Notes under the pieces: generated by a model
The model's input: the letters and a program-made list of their open reading frames with translations, nothing else
Told to the model about the DNA's origin: nothing
Databases searched by the model: none
Shown here: in pieces, positions 19,014 to 29,975 of the stretch
Layout: each line of letters starts with the position of its first letter
How positions within the stretch are numbered: the stretch's first letter is position 1
Source: Paraburkholderia phenoliruptrix
Lineage (GTDB): Bacteria; Pseudomonadota; Gammaproteobacteria; Burkholderiales; Burkholderiaceae
DNA: 64,000 bases
Direction of reading: 5' to 3'
Assembly (NCBI RefSeq): GCF_902859825.1
Contig: NZ_CADIKB010000012.1
Span: 1-64,000, forward strand
Program-made: the position numbers and the translations under genes

Positions 19014-19943
19014 TCAGGCGAGCCCTTTCTTCCGATAATCGAGCCAGAAAGACAGGCCCACGCTGACCAGAATGACGACGGTGGCGATCACCGTCGAATG
19101 CGTGACCGGTTCGCCGAGCAGCAACGCGCCGAGCGCCACGGCCACGACCGGATTCACATACATGCAGCTGCTCGCGATAATCGGGCTCGTGTGCCGGATC
19201 AGGAAACCATAGGCCACGTAGGCGGCCATCGTGCCGATCAGCATCAGATAGATGAACGCAAGCGCCGGCAGGACATGCACGTCGAGCATCCGCTCGCCGG
19301 AGACCCACGCGACCATGGTCGACATGGCGCCGCCCAGGCCGATTTGCAGCGACGTCGATAAAAACAGGTCCGACGGCAGTTTCAGGCGGCTGGCCAGGTG
19401 GGCGCCGCCCGCCCAGAAGAGCGCACCGCATAGAATCGCGAGACTGCCGCCCGCCGAACCGGGCGCGCTGTCGCCATGGCTCAGGATTGCGATGCCGACG
19501 AGCCCGAGTCCCACCGCGAACCACTCGCCTTTGCCGATCTTGCGCCCGGCGACCGCCGCGATCACCGTCGCGAAAAGCGGTACGGTTGCGACCATTACCG
19601 CCGCGGTGCCGGTGCCGACCGTGCGCATGCCATACGCGAGCATGCCGCTCGACAAACCGACCAGCATCGTGCCGACAAGTCCGGCATTGCGAATTTCCGC
19701 GAGGCTCGGCCATACCGGCTCGCGGCGCGCCGCGAGCGCGAAAAGTCCGACGCCCGCGAAGAGGTTGCGCAGGCCCGACATCAGGAGCGGCGGGAACGAG
19801 CCGAGCGCGACGTGCACGGCCAGATAAGTGGAACCCCACACCAGATAGACGACGCCCAGCGCGAGCGCGATCTGGCCGTTGCGCGAACGCGGCAAACGGA
19901 TCGGGAAACCACGCGAAAACCAGCCTGAGAGTTCCTGCGACAT
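19014..19943 (-). CDS. EamA/DMT-family transporter (YedA-like)
   Basis: This 309-residue protein has ten predicted helices in two EamA repeats. The first opens with VVYLVWGSTYLAVHVALGSFP and the second with GALFWAGGAHLASRLKLP. It has the WGSTY motif of the RhaT/YedA subgroup. It is probably an inner-membrane metabolite exporter with unknown substrate. It converges on fadH and stands alone. Confidence 0.9.
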   Translation of the reverse strand: MSQELSGWFSRGFPIRLPRSRNGQIALALGVVYLVWGSTYLAVHVALGSFPPLLMSGLRNLFAGVGLFALAARREPVWPSLAEIRNAGLVGTMLVGLSSGMLAYGMRTVGTGTAAVMVATVPLFATVIAAVAGRKIGKGEWFAVGLGLVGIAILSHGDSAPGSAGGSLAILCGALFWAGGAHLASRLKLPSDLFLSTSLQIGLGGAMSTMVAWVSGERMLDVHVLPALAFIYLMLIGTMAAYVAYGFLIRHTSPIIASSCMYVNPVVAVALGALLLGEPVTHSTVIATVVILVSVGLSFWLDYRKKGLA

Positions 19944-20241
19944 ACCGTCAACCCGCCCGCGCCGTTCGAGATTCCCGCTGCGGGGACGGCGGACACCGCA
20001 TCGGCGATGCGGTCAAACGGGCGAGGCTGGCGGACATGATGGTGGAGCGAAGGACGATAGTTGGCTAACAGAGAAAGCCATACGGGAACTGCCAAGCCGC
20101 GCCGGCAGCACCGGCAGATTCGCGGCGCGCGCCCTGTCAATGCAGGCCCAAAGCACTGCGAATGCACGGCGCGCATCGCATTATGCAGTAAGCGCCCACC
20201 GCGCCAGGCGAAAGAATCGTAACTTTTGGTGCGCATGCAAC
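19944..20241. other. Intergenic region upstream of the EamA gene
   Basis: About 300 bases with no convincing ORF. It holds the promoter region of the EamA gene on one side; the terminator of the MXKDX gene begins at 20242. Confidence 0.5.
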
Positions 20242-20270
20242 AAAAAGCCGGGGCCAAACCGCGCCCCGGC
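20242..20270 (-). terminator. Terminator of the MXKDX-repeat gene
   Basis: A 7-bp stem (GCCGGGG and CCCCGGC, 10-base loop) is followed on the minus strand by TTTTT. Confidence 0.85.
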
Positions 20271-20377
20271 ATGCTGGGTGAGTTGTGCCGCCCACCCGCG
20301 GCTTATGCGCAGCGCATCAGGCCCAGCGCCGCGCGCCCGCAATGCTTCGGACGGGCGGGCTGCACGCGCCGCGTCGC

Positions 20378-20608
20378 TCAGTTGCTCATCGCACCCGACG
20401 CCTCGTGCTTCATGCCCATCGCGTCGCCCTTTTTCATCTTGTCGTGCTTCATGGCGTCTTTTTTCATGTGGTCCTTCGACATGGCATCTTTCGACATCGC
20501 ATCGTGCGACATCGAACCGTTGGACATGGCACCGCTCGCTTGTGCGAACGCGGCGCCGCCGCTGGTCAGGAAGGCGACGGCGACTGCGGCGATTGCAAGC
20601 TTTTTCAT
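20378..20608 (-). CDS. Pentapeptide MXKDX repeat protein
   Basis: This 76-residue secreted protein has a signal peptide (MKKLAIAAVAVAFLTSGGAA, cleaved near FAQA). It is followed by imperfect M-x-K/H-D-x pentapeptides: SHDAMSKDAMSKDHMKKDAM and so on. The family is exported and widespread in Burkholderiales; function is unknown, and the Met/His/Asp content suggests possible metal binding. ATG 20608 starts the signal peptide; the frame is open further upstream without coding character. Confidence 0.9.
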   Translation of the reverse strand: MKKLAIAAVAVAFLTSGGAAFAQASGAMSNGSMSHDAMSKDAMSKDHMKKDAMKHDKMKKGDAMGMKHEASGAMSN

Positions 20609-20717
20609 GGGATGACTCCGTTTGTTGTGGATGAATCGAACCGGCTCGTGCCGGCATCTTTCCGAAGCGTCTGCCGAGCGGGACCGCATGCGCCTCGCGC
20701 ATGCGGCGGCCCGCGCG

Positions 20718-21509
20718 TCAGGAGCCTCCGAACCAGTTGTAACCCTGATCGACCCAGTAGCCGCCAGGATAAGTGTTGGTCACGAACATCTCGACGATAT
20801 GCTTCGGATTCTTGTAGCCGAGCTTGGTCGGCATGCGCAGCTTCATCGGGAATCCGTATTTCGCGGGCAGCCGCTCGCCGTCGTAGGAAAAGGTGAGCAG
20901 TGTTTGCGGATGCAATGCGGTCGGCATGTCGATGCTTTCGTAGTAATCGTCCGCGCATTTGAAGCCGACGTACTTCGCGCTCGTATCCGCGCCGATGCGC
21001 CGCAGGAAGTCGCCGAACGGCGTGCCGCCCCAGCGGCCGATTGCGCTCCAGCCTTCCACGCAGATATGCCGCGTGATCTGCTCCGCGTGCGGCAGCGCGT
21101 AGAGCTCCGGCAAGGTCCACACGCGCTGACCGGTGACGAGGCCGCTGATCTTCAGCTTGTAGTCCGATGCGTCGACCTGTGGCACCTCGTCGATGCCGTA
21201 GTAGGCGTTGAACGGAAACGGCCGTGTGATTTGCGCTTCGGTGTAGGTCGGCGCGAGCAGCTTCGGGTTGAACAACGCGGCTTGCGCGCGGTCGTTCAGG
21301 CGCGAAACGGCGGTGAGAAACTTGTTGACCGATTCGTCGTCGGTAAGCGAGCAGCCCGTCAGCAGCGAAAGCCCGCCGAGTGACAGAAGCTGCCTGCCGA
21401 AAAGACGCCGCGACGGCATGGAGAGCTCGCGGCGCGCGTCGATCAGGATCGACTCGCGGTCCAGCTTATGGGCGCGTTTTACCCGTAATTCTTCAGGTGG
21501 CTTGTTCAT
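20718..21509 (-). CDS. Molybdopterin-dependent oxidoreductase (sulfite oxidase/MsrP fold)
   Basis: This 263-residue periplasmic oxidoreductase has the molybdenum-ligand Cys in RHICVEGWSAIGRWGG and the C-terminal motif LGYKNPKHIVEM of the YedY/MsrP fold. The N-terminus carries a twin-arginine-like SRRLFGRQLL and then LLTGC, which suggests Tat export with lipidation. It is encoded behind a b-type cytochrome, the probable electron donor or acceptor, in a three-gene run with the DUF1223 gene. The physiological substrate is unknown. Confidence 0.88.
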   Translation of the reverse strand: MNKPPEELRVKRAHKLDRESILIDARRELSMPSRRLFGRQLLSLGGLSLLTGCSLTDDESVNKFLTAVSRLNDRAQAALFNPKLLAPTYTEAQITRPFPFNAYYGIDEVPQVDASDYKLKISGLVTGQRVWTLPELYALPHAEQITRHICVEGWSAIGRWGGTPFGDFLRRIGADTSAKYVGFKCADDYYESIDMPTALHPQTLLTFSYDGERLPAKYGFPMKLRMPTKLGYKNPKHIVEMFVTNTYPGGYWVDQGYNWFGGS

Positions 21510-21540
21510 GATTCGGCATCCGTAATATTGAACGATGCGC

Positions 21541-22179
21541 TCAGCGCCCACGCAACATGGCGACGAGCGAACGCGGCACGAGCGCGACCATCACGAGATG
21601 CACGACGATAAACGCGGCCATGAGCGCCATCGCGCAGAAGTGGACGATGCGTGCGTTGTCGTAGCCGCCCATCAGTTCGCGCAACAGCGGAAACTGCACC
21701 GACTTCCAGATGGCGAGCCCGGACAGCACGAGCACGATGAGATCGAAAACGACGAACAGGTAAGCGAATTTCTGCACTGCGTTGTAGACCCGCAGATCGG
21801 CGTGCGAGAGCTTGCCCGTCAACGCGGCGATGAAATCGCGCCACACCGCTCGCGGCGAGAGCGGCAGAAACTTGCGCACAAAACGACCGCTCGCGAGGTT
21901 CATCGCAAGATAGACGAGCCCGTTGAAAACCAGCAGCCACATCGCGGCGAAGTGCCACTGCAGCGCGCCGCCGAGCCAACCGCCCAGCGTGATTTGCGTC
22001 GGAACACTGAACGAAGCGAAAACCGGGGACGCGTCGTAAATGCGCCAGCCCGAAAGCATCATCACGATCGCCGCGAGCGCGTTGAGCCAATGCGTGACGC
22101 GCACCCAGAGCGGATGGATCGCGCCGTGCGCGGGCTCGGCAGGCGGCGCATTGCCGCGAACAACGTGAGGCGTAGCCAT
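21541..22179 (-). CDS. Cytochrome b561-type membrane subunit
   Basis: This 212-residue membrane protein has four or five helices and candidate haem-ligand His residues in HPLWVRVTHWLNA, WHFAAMW and IVHFCAMALMAAFIVVHLVM. It belongs to the hydrogenase/formate-dehydrogenase/thiosulfate-reductase b-type cytochrome superfamily. AGGAGA precedes ATG 22179. It likely links the downstream molybdopterin oxidoreductase to the quinone pool. Confidence 0.88.
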   Translation of the reverse strand: MATPHVVRGNAPPAEPAHGAIHPLWVRVTHWLNALAAIVMMLSGWRIYDASPVFASFSVPTQITLGGWLGGALQWHFAAMWLLVFNGLVYLAMNLASGRFVRKFLPLSPRAVWRDFIAALTGKLSHADLRVYNAVQKFAYLFVVFDLIVLVLSGLAIWKSVQFPLLRELMGGYDNARIVHFCAMALMAAFIVVHLVMVALVPRSLVAMLRGR

Positions 22180-22208
22180 GAAACTCTCCTGTGATTGACG
22201 ACGTGCGT

Positions 22209-23051
22209 TCAATGGCAGAACGCGAGGTCCGCCACTTGCAGCACGTCGCCGGTTGCTGCGTTTTCGACGAAGGCGACCACACCGAATCGGCCGGCGGAAA
22301 AGTCGGTGCCGGTATTCGCGCCGGCATCGGCGAGCCGGATGTCGCGACGAATATGAGCACTGCCGCCGACAAGCGGCACCGGGCCGAACCATTGCCGCAC
22401 CACCCGCTCGTGATGCAAGGTCGCACCACGGTTTTCTCCCGCGCCCACCTGCGTGCTCAGCGCGTTTTCATACACGGCGACATAGGCGTCGAGTCGGGCC
22501 GCGGCGTCGGCGATCCGGCTGTCGAAGCGGGCCGCGACGTCGAACGCGCCGCCCGCTCGCGGCGTGATGTCGAGTGCGACATCGGCGTCGGACGGCTGCG
22601 CGATCAGCTGGGCCACGCGGCTATTGAAACTCTCCGGCCGCGACCAGCTTCGCAATTCGCGGCCCGCGACGAAGACCTCGGGCGTATAGATCGTGTGGTC
22701 GCCGGCACGATGGGTCAGCGACTCCTGACGCTCAGTGAAACGGTGCTGCGAGAAGCGGTCGGTCCAGCCGAGGCTGTTCCAGTAATCGACGTGCAGCGCG
22801 AGCGGCACGACGCTTCGCGCGGCGCCGCTGTTTTTCCATTGACCAAGCCACGCGTCGGCGGGCGGGCAGCTGTTGCAGCCTTCGCTGCTGTAAAGCTCGA
22901 CGAGCGCCACGCGGTGCGCGGGACTGCGCGCGCTGCACATCGCGCCGGTCGCGCTCGCGAGACCGCTCGCGCACAACAGCGCGAGTGCGGTGACGAGTGC
23001 GACGGCGCGCGTGAACCGCCCGTCCGCGTGGCGCATGAAGACTGATTGCAT
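22209..23051 (-). CDS. DUF1223 secreted thioredoxin-like protein
   Basis: This 280-residue protein has an export signal ending near ASATG. The DUF1223 domain opens with VALVELYSSEGCNSCPPADAWL, a thioredoxin-like C-x-x-C, and continues with LHVDYWNSLGWTDRFS and YTPEVFVAG, both family hallmarks. Function is unknown; a periplasmic redox role is plausible. It is the first gene of the run with the cytochrome b and the molybdopterin enzyme (gap of 29 bases). Confidence 0.9.
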   Translation of the reverse strand: MQSVFMRHADGRFTRAVALVTALALLCASGLASATGAMCSARSPAHRVALVELYSSEGCNSCPPADAWLGQWKNSGAARSVVPLALHVDYWNSLGWTDRFSQHRFTERQESLTHRAGDHTIYTPEVFVAGRELRSWSRPESFNSRVAQLIAQPSDADVALDITPRAGGAFDVAARFDSRIADAAARLDAYVAVYENALSTQVGAGENRGATLHHERVVRQWFGPVPLVGGSAHIRRDIRLADAGANTGTDFSAGRFGVVAFVENAATGDVLQVADLAFCH

Positions 23052-23624
23052 GACGTGCTCCGATCAGGATCTGCACGTTTGTCGAAGGGCGCGGCCGGTT
23101 ATGACACCGCGCTGAAAATTTTTTTGCCTGTTTTTTTCTGCGCTTTTGCAGGCCGGCTGCGGCGAGTGTCCACCGATGTCGCCGGTCTCTAACGCTCATT
23201 CTTTCAACAACGAAATGTTCGCCAAGGCCGTTGAAAGACGCCGTGCTAACATGCTCCTATCCTCCGCACTACTTCTCTGCGTTCTTCGCATTGCTCGAAT
23301 TGCAGTTGCGCGCCGTCCACTTCATTCGACACCTGCCGGCCACTCAATGCGTTTGCCGACCTACCGCGCCTTCACCTGCTTGCGCTTTGCCAGCGCAACC
23401 GGTCGCGCGCGCGTGGAGTGCGCGCCGCATTGGGCCGGCGAACCGCCGCCAACGCTTGTCGCAGTAACGGCCCCGCTCCAGGCCGCCCGGCACTCCGACT
23501 GACGCAGCTCTCCCGCTTGGCTGAAACCGCGTCGTTGCCCCTAAGGGGACTGTCGGAGCGCCGGGCCGATCCATCCGCGTGACCTTTCCTCGCAGAGATT
23601 GCAGATCGAACTGGAGTAGCAACC
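23052..23624. other. 573-base intergenic region
   Basis: The region lies between the divergent DUF1223 and rnk-like genes. A T-rich stretch lies near 23118-23135. The open frames inside have no export signal, ribosome binding site or family resemblance, so I call no gene. Confidence 0.5.
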
Positions 23625-24044
23625 GTGAAAACGACCCGAAGGACCAAGCAGTGTTACCTCACCGAACTCGACGTCGCCCGTCTTGAGAAACACGCCGCCG
23701 CGCCCGGCGCGAATGCGCGCTTTCAGGAGATGCTCGACGACGTCCTGGAACGCGCCGTCATCGTCGACTCGCGCGACATTCCCGCCAACGTAGTCACGAT
23801 GAATTCGCAGGCCACGCTCGTCGACGAAACAAGCGGCGAAGAAATGACATGGACGGTCGTCTATCCGCCCGACGCCGACTTCGCGCATGGGCGCCTGAAC
23901 GTCTTTTCGCCGGTGGGCCTTGCGCTGCTCGGCGCGAAACGCGGCGAACAGATCCGCTTCATGCCGCCAAGCGGCGACGAAAAAGTGCTGAAGCTCGCGA
24001 AAATCCTGTATCAGCCCGAAGCCGCCGACGACTTTACCCTCTAG
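23625..24044 (+). CDS. Rnk-like GreA/GreB C-terminal domain protein
   Basis: This 139-residue protein starts at GTG 23625, with GGAG eight bases upstream. The C-terminal half has the GreA/GreB-type FKBP-like fold seen in Rnk: VTMNSQATLVDETSGEEMTW, LNVFSPVGLALLGAKRGEQI. The N-terminal helical hairpin is short, as in Rnk, the 'regulator of nucleoside diphosphate kinase'. It probably binds RNA polymerase. Assignment to Rnk rather than another Gre-like factor rests on length and motif. Confidence 0.82.
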   Translation: MKTTRRTKQCYLTELDVARLEKHAAAPGANARFQEMLDDVLERAVIVDSRDIPANVVTMNSQATLVDETSGEEMTWTVVYPPDADFAHGRLNVFSPVGLALLGAKRGEQIRFMPPSGDEKVLKLAKILYQPEAADDFTL

Positions 24045-24250
24045 CCGCACGGCCGCCTTGCAGGCGCGGCCGGTGCTGCGGGGCGTCATGGAAGGCGCGC
24101 CCGTCAATACAAGCATAGTCCGCTAATCGCGGCGCGCACGCCGGCTCTCAGGCGCAGAAAAAAGGCCGCTGCGCCATGCCCGCCCCGGCGGCGCAGCATC
24201 GCGCGACGGTTGCCAAGCGCCGCCCGCCCGGTGTATCGTGTGCGCTGCTA

Positions 24251-24350
24251 ACGCGGGGGTCCTGCGGTGCACTGGGGTTGGAGGTCCGTGCAACGTGGGT
24301 GAGAAATACCCTTTGAACCTGATCTGGATAATGCCAGCGCAGGGAAGCGT
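24251..24350 (+). promoter_or_regulatory. TPP riboswitch (THI element)
   Basis: The conserved parts are visible in order: GGGGGTCCTGCGG, then GGTGAGAAATACCC and TTTGAACCTGATC, then TGGATAATGCCAGCGCAGGGAA. These match the pyrimidine- and pyrophosphate-sensing helices of the thiamine pyrophosphate aptamer. It lies about 145 bases before thiC and would switch off thiC when TPP is abundant. Confidence 0.96.
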
Positions 24351-24460
24351 ACGGATTTCGCACTCCAGCTTTTGAGCCTCACCCCTCGCGAATTCCGACT
24401 ACTTCCGTCTCGTCTCCTGCTTAGCGGCCCCACATCGAATGGGACCGGACCCAGGCGTAA

Positions 24461-26425
<1,965 letters not shown>

Positions 26426-26495
26426 TGTTTGGGCCGCGCATCGGTCCGGGCCACGGTCCGACTCGATGCGCGCACAACTTCCTGCTGTCTCCCGA

Positions 26496-26519
26496 GCCCG
26501 CCACCCGGCGGGCTTTTTT
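26496..26519 (+). terminator. thiC terminator
   Basis: A 7-bp GC stem (GCCCGCC, loop ACCC, GGCGGGC) is followed by six T residues, 70 bases after the thiC stop. Confidence 0.95.
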
Positions 26520-26690
26520 GCGCCCGACCGCGCAGGCACGCCGCATGCTGCGCCCGGGGAAACATTTGATTACGAAACCGTCAGTCTGCTGACAACCTCA
26601 TACAACTCGAAACCGGTTGCGGCGATAAGATCAAATCAACCAATGCATAACGACAGGCGGCTTCGAATCACAACAAGGGAGTGAGTCATC

Positions 26691-26903
26691 ATGAAATCGA
26701 TTCGTAAAATGGGTTCGCTTGCGGTGCTGGTCGCGCTTGTCGCAAGCCTTTCTGCGTGCGAGGGGATGACGACGCGCCAACGCGACACGGCAATCGGCGC
26801 GGGTGTGGGCGGCGCGGCCGGCGCGGTGATCGGCGGCAGTGCGCTTTCCACGCTCGGCGGCGCGGCTGTGGGCGGTGTGATCGGCAACCAGGTGGGCAAG
26901 TAA
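26691..26903 (+). CDS. OsmB-like glycine-zipper lipoprotein
   Basis: This 70-residue lipoprotein has lipobox LSAC. The mature part starts EGMTTRQRDTAIGAG, followed by a glycine zipper (GVGGAAGAVIGG, GGAAVGGVIGNQVGK). It resembles the osmotically inducible OsmB and other two-segment glycine-zipper outer-membrane lipoproteins. GGGAG precedes ATG 26691. Its role is likely envelope stability; regulation is not visible. Confidence 0.88.
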   Translation: MKSIRKMGSLAVLVALVASLSACEGMTTRQRDTAIGAGVGGAAGAVIGGSALSTLGGAAVGGVIGNQVGK

Positions 26904-27165
26904 GTCTTTGAGTATCAGGCTGCAGAGCGGGCCGGGCGCACCGCCCCGCCCGCTCGCCGCTTGCCGGTCCGCTGCAAATGATGAATACGGCAGCGATGAA
27001 TACCGCAGCGCACCGGGAGCCGCCGCGCGCGGCTGCAATGCTGCGAAATACGCCGTTACGGTTTTGCCCTCCTCCTCGCGCCTCATGGGCGTAAGCTCGT
27101 GCGATAACGGGCCGACGACGGCGTCGGTCGCGTTGCTTGCACGTTGTTTGCAACCGGAGCGCGCC

Positions 27166-27681
27166 ATGAAGTCCCGCGTCATCGACTCTTTTCGTCTTAA
27201 TCGCACGCGTCTGCCGGGCATGCCGCCCGTGCGCGCCGCCCTTCATGCACGGCTCCCGCTTGGATCCGCCGCCGGGCTGCTGCTGGCGGCGTCGCTCGCG
27301 GGCTGCTACTACCCGTACGGCTACTATCCGGCTTATTACCCAGGCTATCCGTCCTATTACGCGACGGTGCCCGCCAGCGCGACTCAGCGCGAAGTGCCGC
27401 CCGCCACGGCCGGCGACTCGTCGGTCGGGCCGTCCACGCAACAGCAGCCGCCCGTGCAGCAAGGCCAGCAGGCCCAGCCCGAACCGGGATCTGCGGGTTC
27501 GCCGCCTGCCTACGTGGTTGCCGAGCCGCCGGTGTATGTGGCGCCGGCTTATCCCGTCTACTATCCGCCGCCCGTCTATCCCGCCTGGTATGGCTATGGC
27601 TATCCGGGCTGGTATGGGCCGGCGGTGTCGATCGGCTTCGGCTGGTCGTGGGGCGGCGGCGGGCGGGGCCGGCATCACTGA
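27166..27681 (+). CDS. Tyr/Pro-rich lipoprotein
   Basis: This 171-residue protein has an N-terminal signal with lipobox LAGC after an unusually long n-region of about 35 residues. The mature part is low-complexity: Y/P/G-rich repeats (YYPYGYYPAYYPGYP), a Gln-rich linker, then YYPPPVYPAWYGYGY and a glycine-rich WSWGGGGRGRHH tail. GGAG lies six bases before ATG 27166. It is probably an outer-membrane-associated protein of unknown function. The frame continues upstream to 26908 but without coding character. Confidence 0.75.
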   Translation: MKSRVIDSFRLNRTRLPGMPPVRAALHARLPLGSAAGLLLAASLAGCYYPYGYYPAYYPGYPSYYATVPASATQREVPPATAGDSSVGPSTQQQPPVQQGQQAQPEPGSAGSPPAYVVAEPPVYVAPAYPVYYPPPVYPAWYGYGYPGWYGPAVSIGFGWSWGGGGRGRHH

Positions 27682-28026
27682 AGGGCTTTGCGCAATGCGG
27701 GTGGCCTGAGCCGGTCGCCCGCAGCCGGTCGCCCGCAGCCGGTCGCCCGCAGCCGGTCGCCCGCAGCCGGTTGCCAGCGCCGGTCCCGCCCGACGGCGCG
27801 CTCGACGCCCTTCGCGTACGCCCCCTGTGCGCTTCCACTCCTCCGGTAGTTTCCCTTCTTGACGCGCGAGCTTCGCGCCCTATGCTTGCTAAAGCCGCAC
27901 AGTAAGCGTTTAAAAGGGAACCGCCCGGCACTTTCTTGTCCGGGCGGCACTCATCCGTCCTGCACCAGCGACGCGTCCCGTCATTCTCAATTCCGCGTCG
28001 ATTCGAACAACAACGAAGGAGACGTG
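27682..28026. other. Intergenic region with repeat and leader hairpin
   Basis: This 345-base stretch before the lactate permease holds a 14-bp tandem repeat (27711-27766). Near its right end a hairpin (CCGCCCGG 27921-27928 with CCGGGCGG 27940-27947) lies in the probable leader of the permease mRNA. No gene is seen. Confidence 0.6.
27711..27766. repeat. Tandem repeat of a 14-bp unit, four copies
   Basis: Four perfect copies of CCGGTCGCCCGCAG lie end to end, followed by a degenerate fifth (CCGGTTGCCAGCG). The array starts 30 bases after the Tyr/Pro-rich lipoprotein stop. Confidence 0.95.
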
Positions 28027-29625
28027 ATGTTTCATCAACTACTCACTCCCATCGGCAATTCGCTGCTCGCGTCGTTCCTCGTCGCGGCGCTGCCGATCAT
28101 CGTCGTGCTGGTGCTGCTCGGCTGGGCGCGCCGGCCCGCGTGGCAGGCGTCGCTCGCGGGGCTCGTCGTCGGTTTGATTGTCGCGATCGGCGGATGGAAG
28201 TTTCCCGTGGGGCTCGCGCTCGACTCAGTGGCGGCAGGCGCCGTGTTCGCGTGCTGGCCGGTCATGTGGATCGTGTTCGCCGCGATCCTGCTGTACAACA
28301 TCGCGCAGCGCTCGGGCCGCTTCGCCGCTTTTCGCATGTGGATGATCGACAATCTGCCGAACGACCGGCGCGTCGTCCTGGTGGTGGTCGGCTTCTCGTT
28401 CGGCGCGCTGCTCGAGGGCATTTCGGGCTTCGGCACGCCGGTCGCCATCACCAGTTCGCTGCTTATCCTGCTCGGTTTTCCAACGCTCGAGGCGCTCACC
28501 TTCACGCTGATCTTCAACACGGCGCCGGTCGCTTTCGGCGCGCTCGGCGTGCCGATTACGGTGCTCGGCGCGGTCACGCATCTGCCGGCCGATTCACTCG
28601 CGAAAATGGTCGGCCGCCAGTTGCCGTTTTTCGCGCTCGTGCTGCCGTTTTATGTGATCGCCGTGTATGCGGGCTTTCGCAACATGCTGCGCGTCTGGCC
28701 GGTGTTGCTGGTGTCGGGCGCGAGTTTCGCGCTCACCCAGTTCGTCGCGTCGAACTATGTGAACTACAGCTTGACCGACGTGTTGTCGTCGATGGTCTCG
28801 CTCGTCGTCACCATCGCATTCCTGCGGGTATGGAAACCGGCGGCGGACCCGGCGTTCGCGGTCGACATCGACCGTGTCGGCGAAGTGCGCGGCAAGATCG
28901 GCGGCGGCCAGGGCTGGTATCCGTGGATCATCGTGTCGGTTGTCGTGATTGTCTGGACAGTGGCGAAGATTTTTCTGATCGGCGACGTGAAAATTCCGTG
29001 GCCGGGGCTCGATAAAGCTGTCTTCATCACGTTGTACAACACGCCGTATGGCGCGATCTGGGACTTCCAGCCGCTCGCGACGGGCACCGCGATCCTCGTC
29101 GCCGCGATCATCACGAGTCTCGTCGTCAAACTCAGCGCGCGCGAATTCGGCGCCGCCATCGCCGACACCTGGGTGCAGACGCGCATCGCGATTCTGACGG
29201 TCGCAACCATCGTCGGACTCGCGTATCTGATGAACTACTCGGGGCTCACTTATACGCTCGGACTCGGCGTCGCGTCCGTCGGACCGTTCTTCCCGCTGGT
29301 GTCGGCATTCCTCGGGTGGGTTGCCGTGTTTCTGTCAGGCAGCGACACGTCCGGCAATGCGCTTTTCGGCAATCTGCAGGTGGTCGCGGCGCATCAGCTG
29401 AATCTGAATCCCGTGCTGATGGCGGCGACCAATTCGTCGGGCGGCGTGATGGGCAAGATGATCTCGCCGCAAAACATTTCGACCGGCGTGGCGACCACGG
29501 AACTCAAGGGCAAGGAAGGCGGGGTGTTCGCGCGGACCTTCAAGCACTCGATTCTGCTGACGGTGCTGCTCGGCATTCTGGTCTGGCTGCAGCAGAACGT
29601 GCTGCAGGCGATGATTCCGCATTGA
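28027..29625 (+). CDS. lldP: L-lactate permease
   Basis: This 532-residue inner-membrane transporter of the LctP family has about 12-14 helices. Family motifs include LLEGISGFGTPVAITSSLL, FNTAPVAFGALGVPI, FLSGSDTSGNALFGNLQ and NSSGGVMGKMISPQNI. It takes up L-lactate (also D-lactate or glycolate in relatives) with protons. AAGGAG lies nine bases before ATG 28027. No lactate dehydrogenase or LldR regulator lies next to it. Confidence 0.93.
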   Translation: MFHQLLTPIGNSLLASFLVAALPIIVVLVLLGWARRPAWQASLAGLVVGLIVAIGGWKFPVGLALDSVAAGAVFACWPVMWIVFAAILLYNIAQRSGRFAAFRMWMIDNLPNDRRVVLVVVGFSFGALLEGISGFGTPVAITSSLLILLGFPTLEALTFTLIFNTAPVAFGALGVPITVLGAVTHLPADSLAKMVGRQLPFFALVLPFYVIAVYAGFRNMLRVWPVLLVSGASFALTQFVASNYVNYSLTDVLSSMVSLVVTIAFLRVWKPAADPAFAVDIDRVGEVRGKIGGGQGWYPWIIVSVVVIVWTVAKIFLIGDVKIPWPGLDKAVFITLYNTPYGAIWDFQPLATGTAILVAAIITSLVVKLSAREFGAAIADTWVQTRIAILTVATIVGLAYLMNYSGLTYTLGLGVASVGPFFPLVSAFLGWVAVFLSGSDTSGNALFGNLQVVAAHQLNLNPVLMAATNSSGGVMGKMISPQNISTGVATTELKGKEGGVFARTFKHSILLTVLLGILVWLQQNVLQAMIPH

Positions 29626-29975
29626 GGCTTGACGGATTGGATGGGCGTGGCTGGGCTTCGGGCTCCGCTACGTCCTCTTTTCTTTGCCCGACTGTTGGCG
29701 CGCGCCGCACCGGCTGACCGCGCGCGGCACTATCACACGTCTTCTCGATGGCGGAGGTCCAACACCCCGCCTCTTCGCCTCGCAAACAATCGCAATTTTT
29801 CTCACATCAGCGTGAGAATTGCTCGCTTTGCGCGGCTCGCGTCGACGCTTACGATCACGTGTGTCAGACGTCCTCTCCCGCTACTTGCCGTTTCATTCGA
29901 ACGTGAAACGTTTTGGGCGATCGCGCTGTTACGATGCGCAGGCGTCTCGACTCAACCGCGCGCGACGCCACCACA
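29626..29975. other. Intergenic region upstream of an EamA gene
   Basis: This 350-base region has lower GC than its surroundings in places. Two short dyads are visible (CTCAC-N6-GTGAG near 29799 and TTTCA-N8-TGAAA near 29892), possible operator sites for the EamA gene. No gene is seen. Confidence 0.4.

Noticed and set aside
23146..23502. 118-codon ORF in the region before the rnk-like gene
   Set aside because: No ribosome binding site, no family motif and biased composition.
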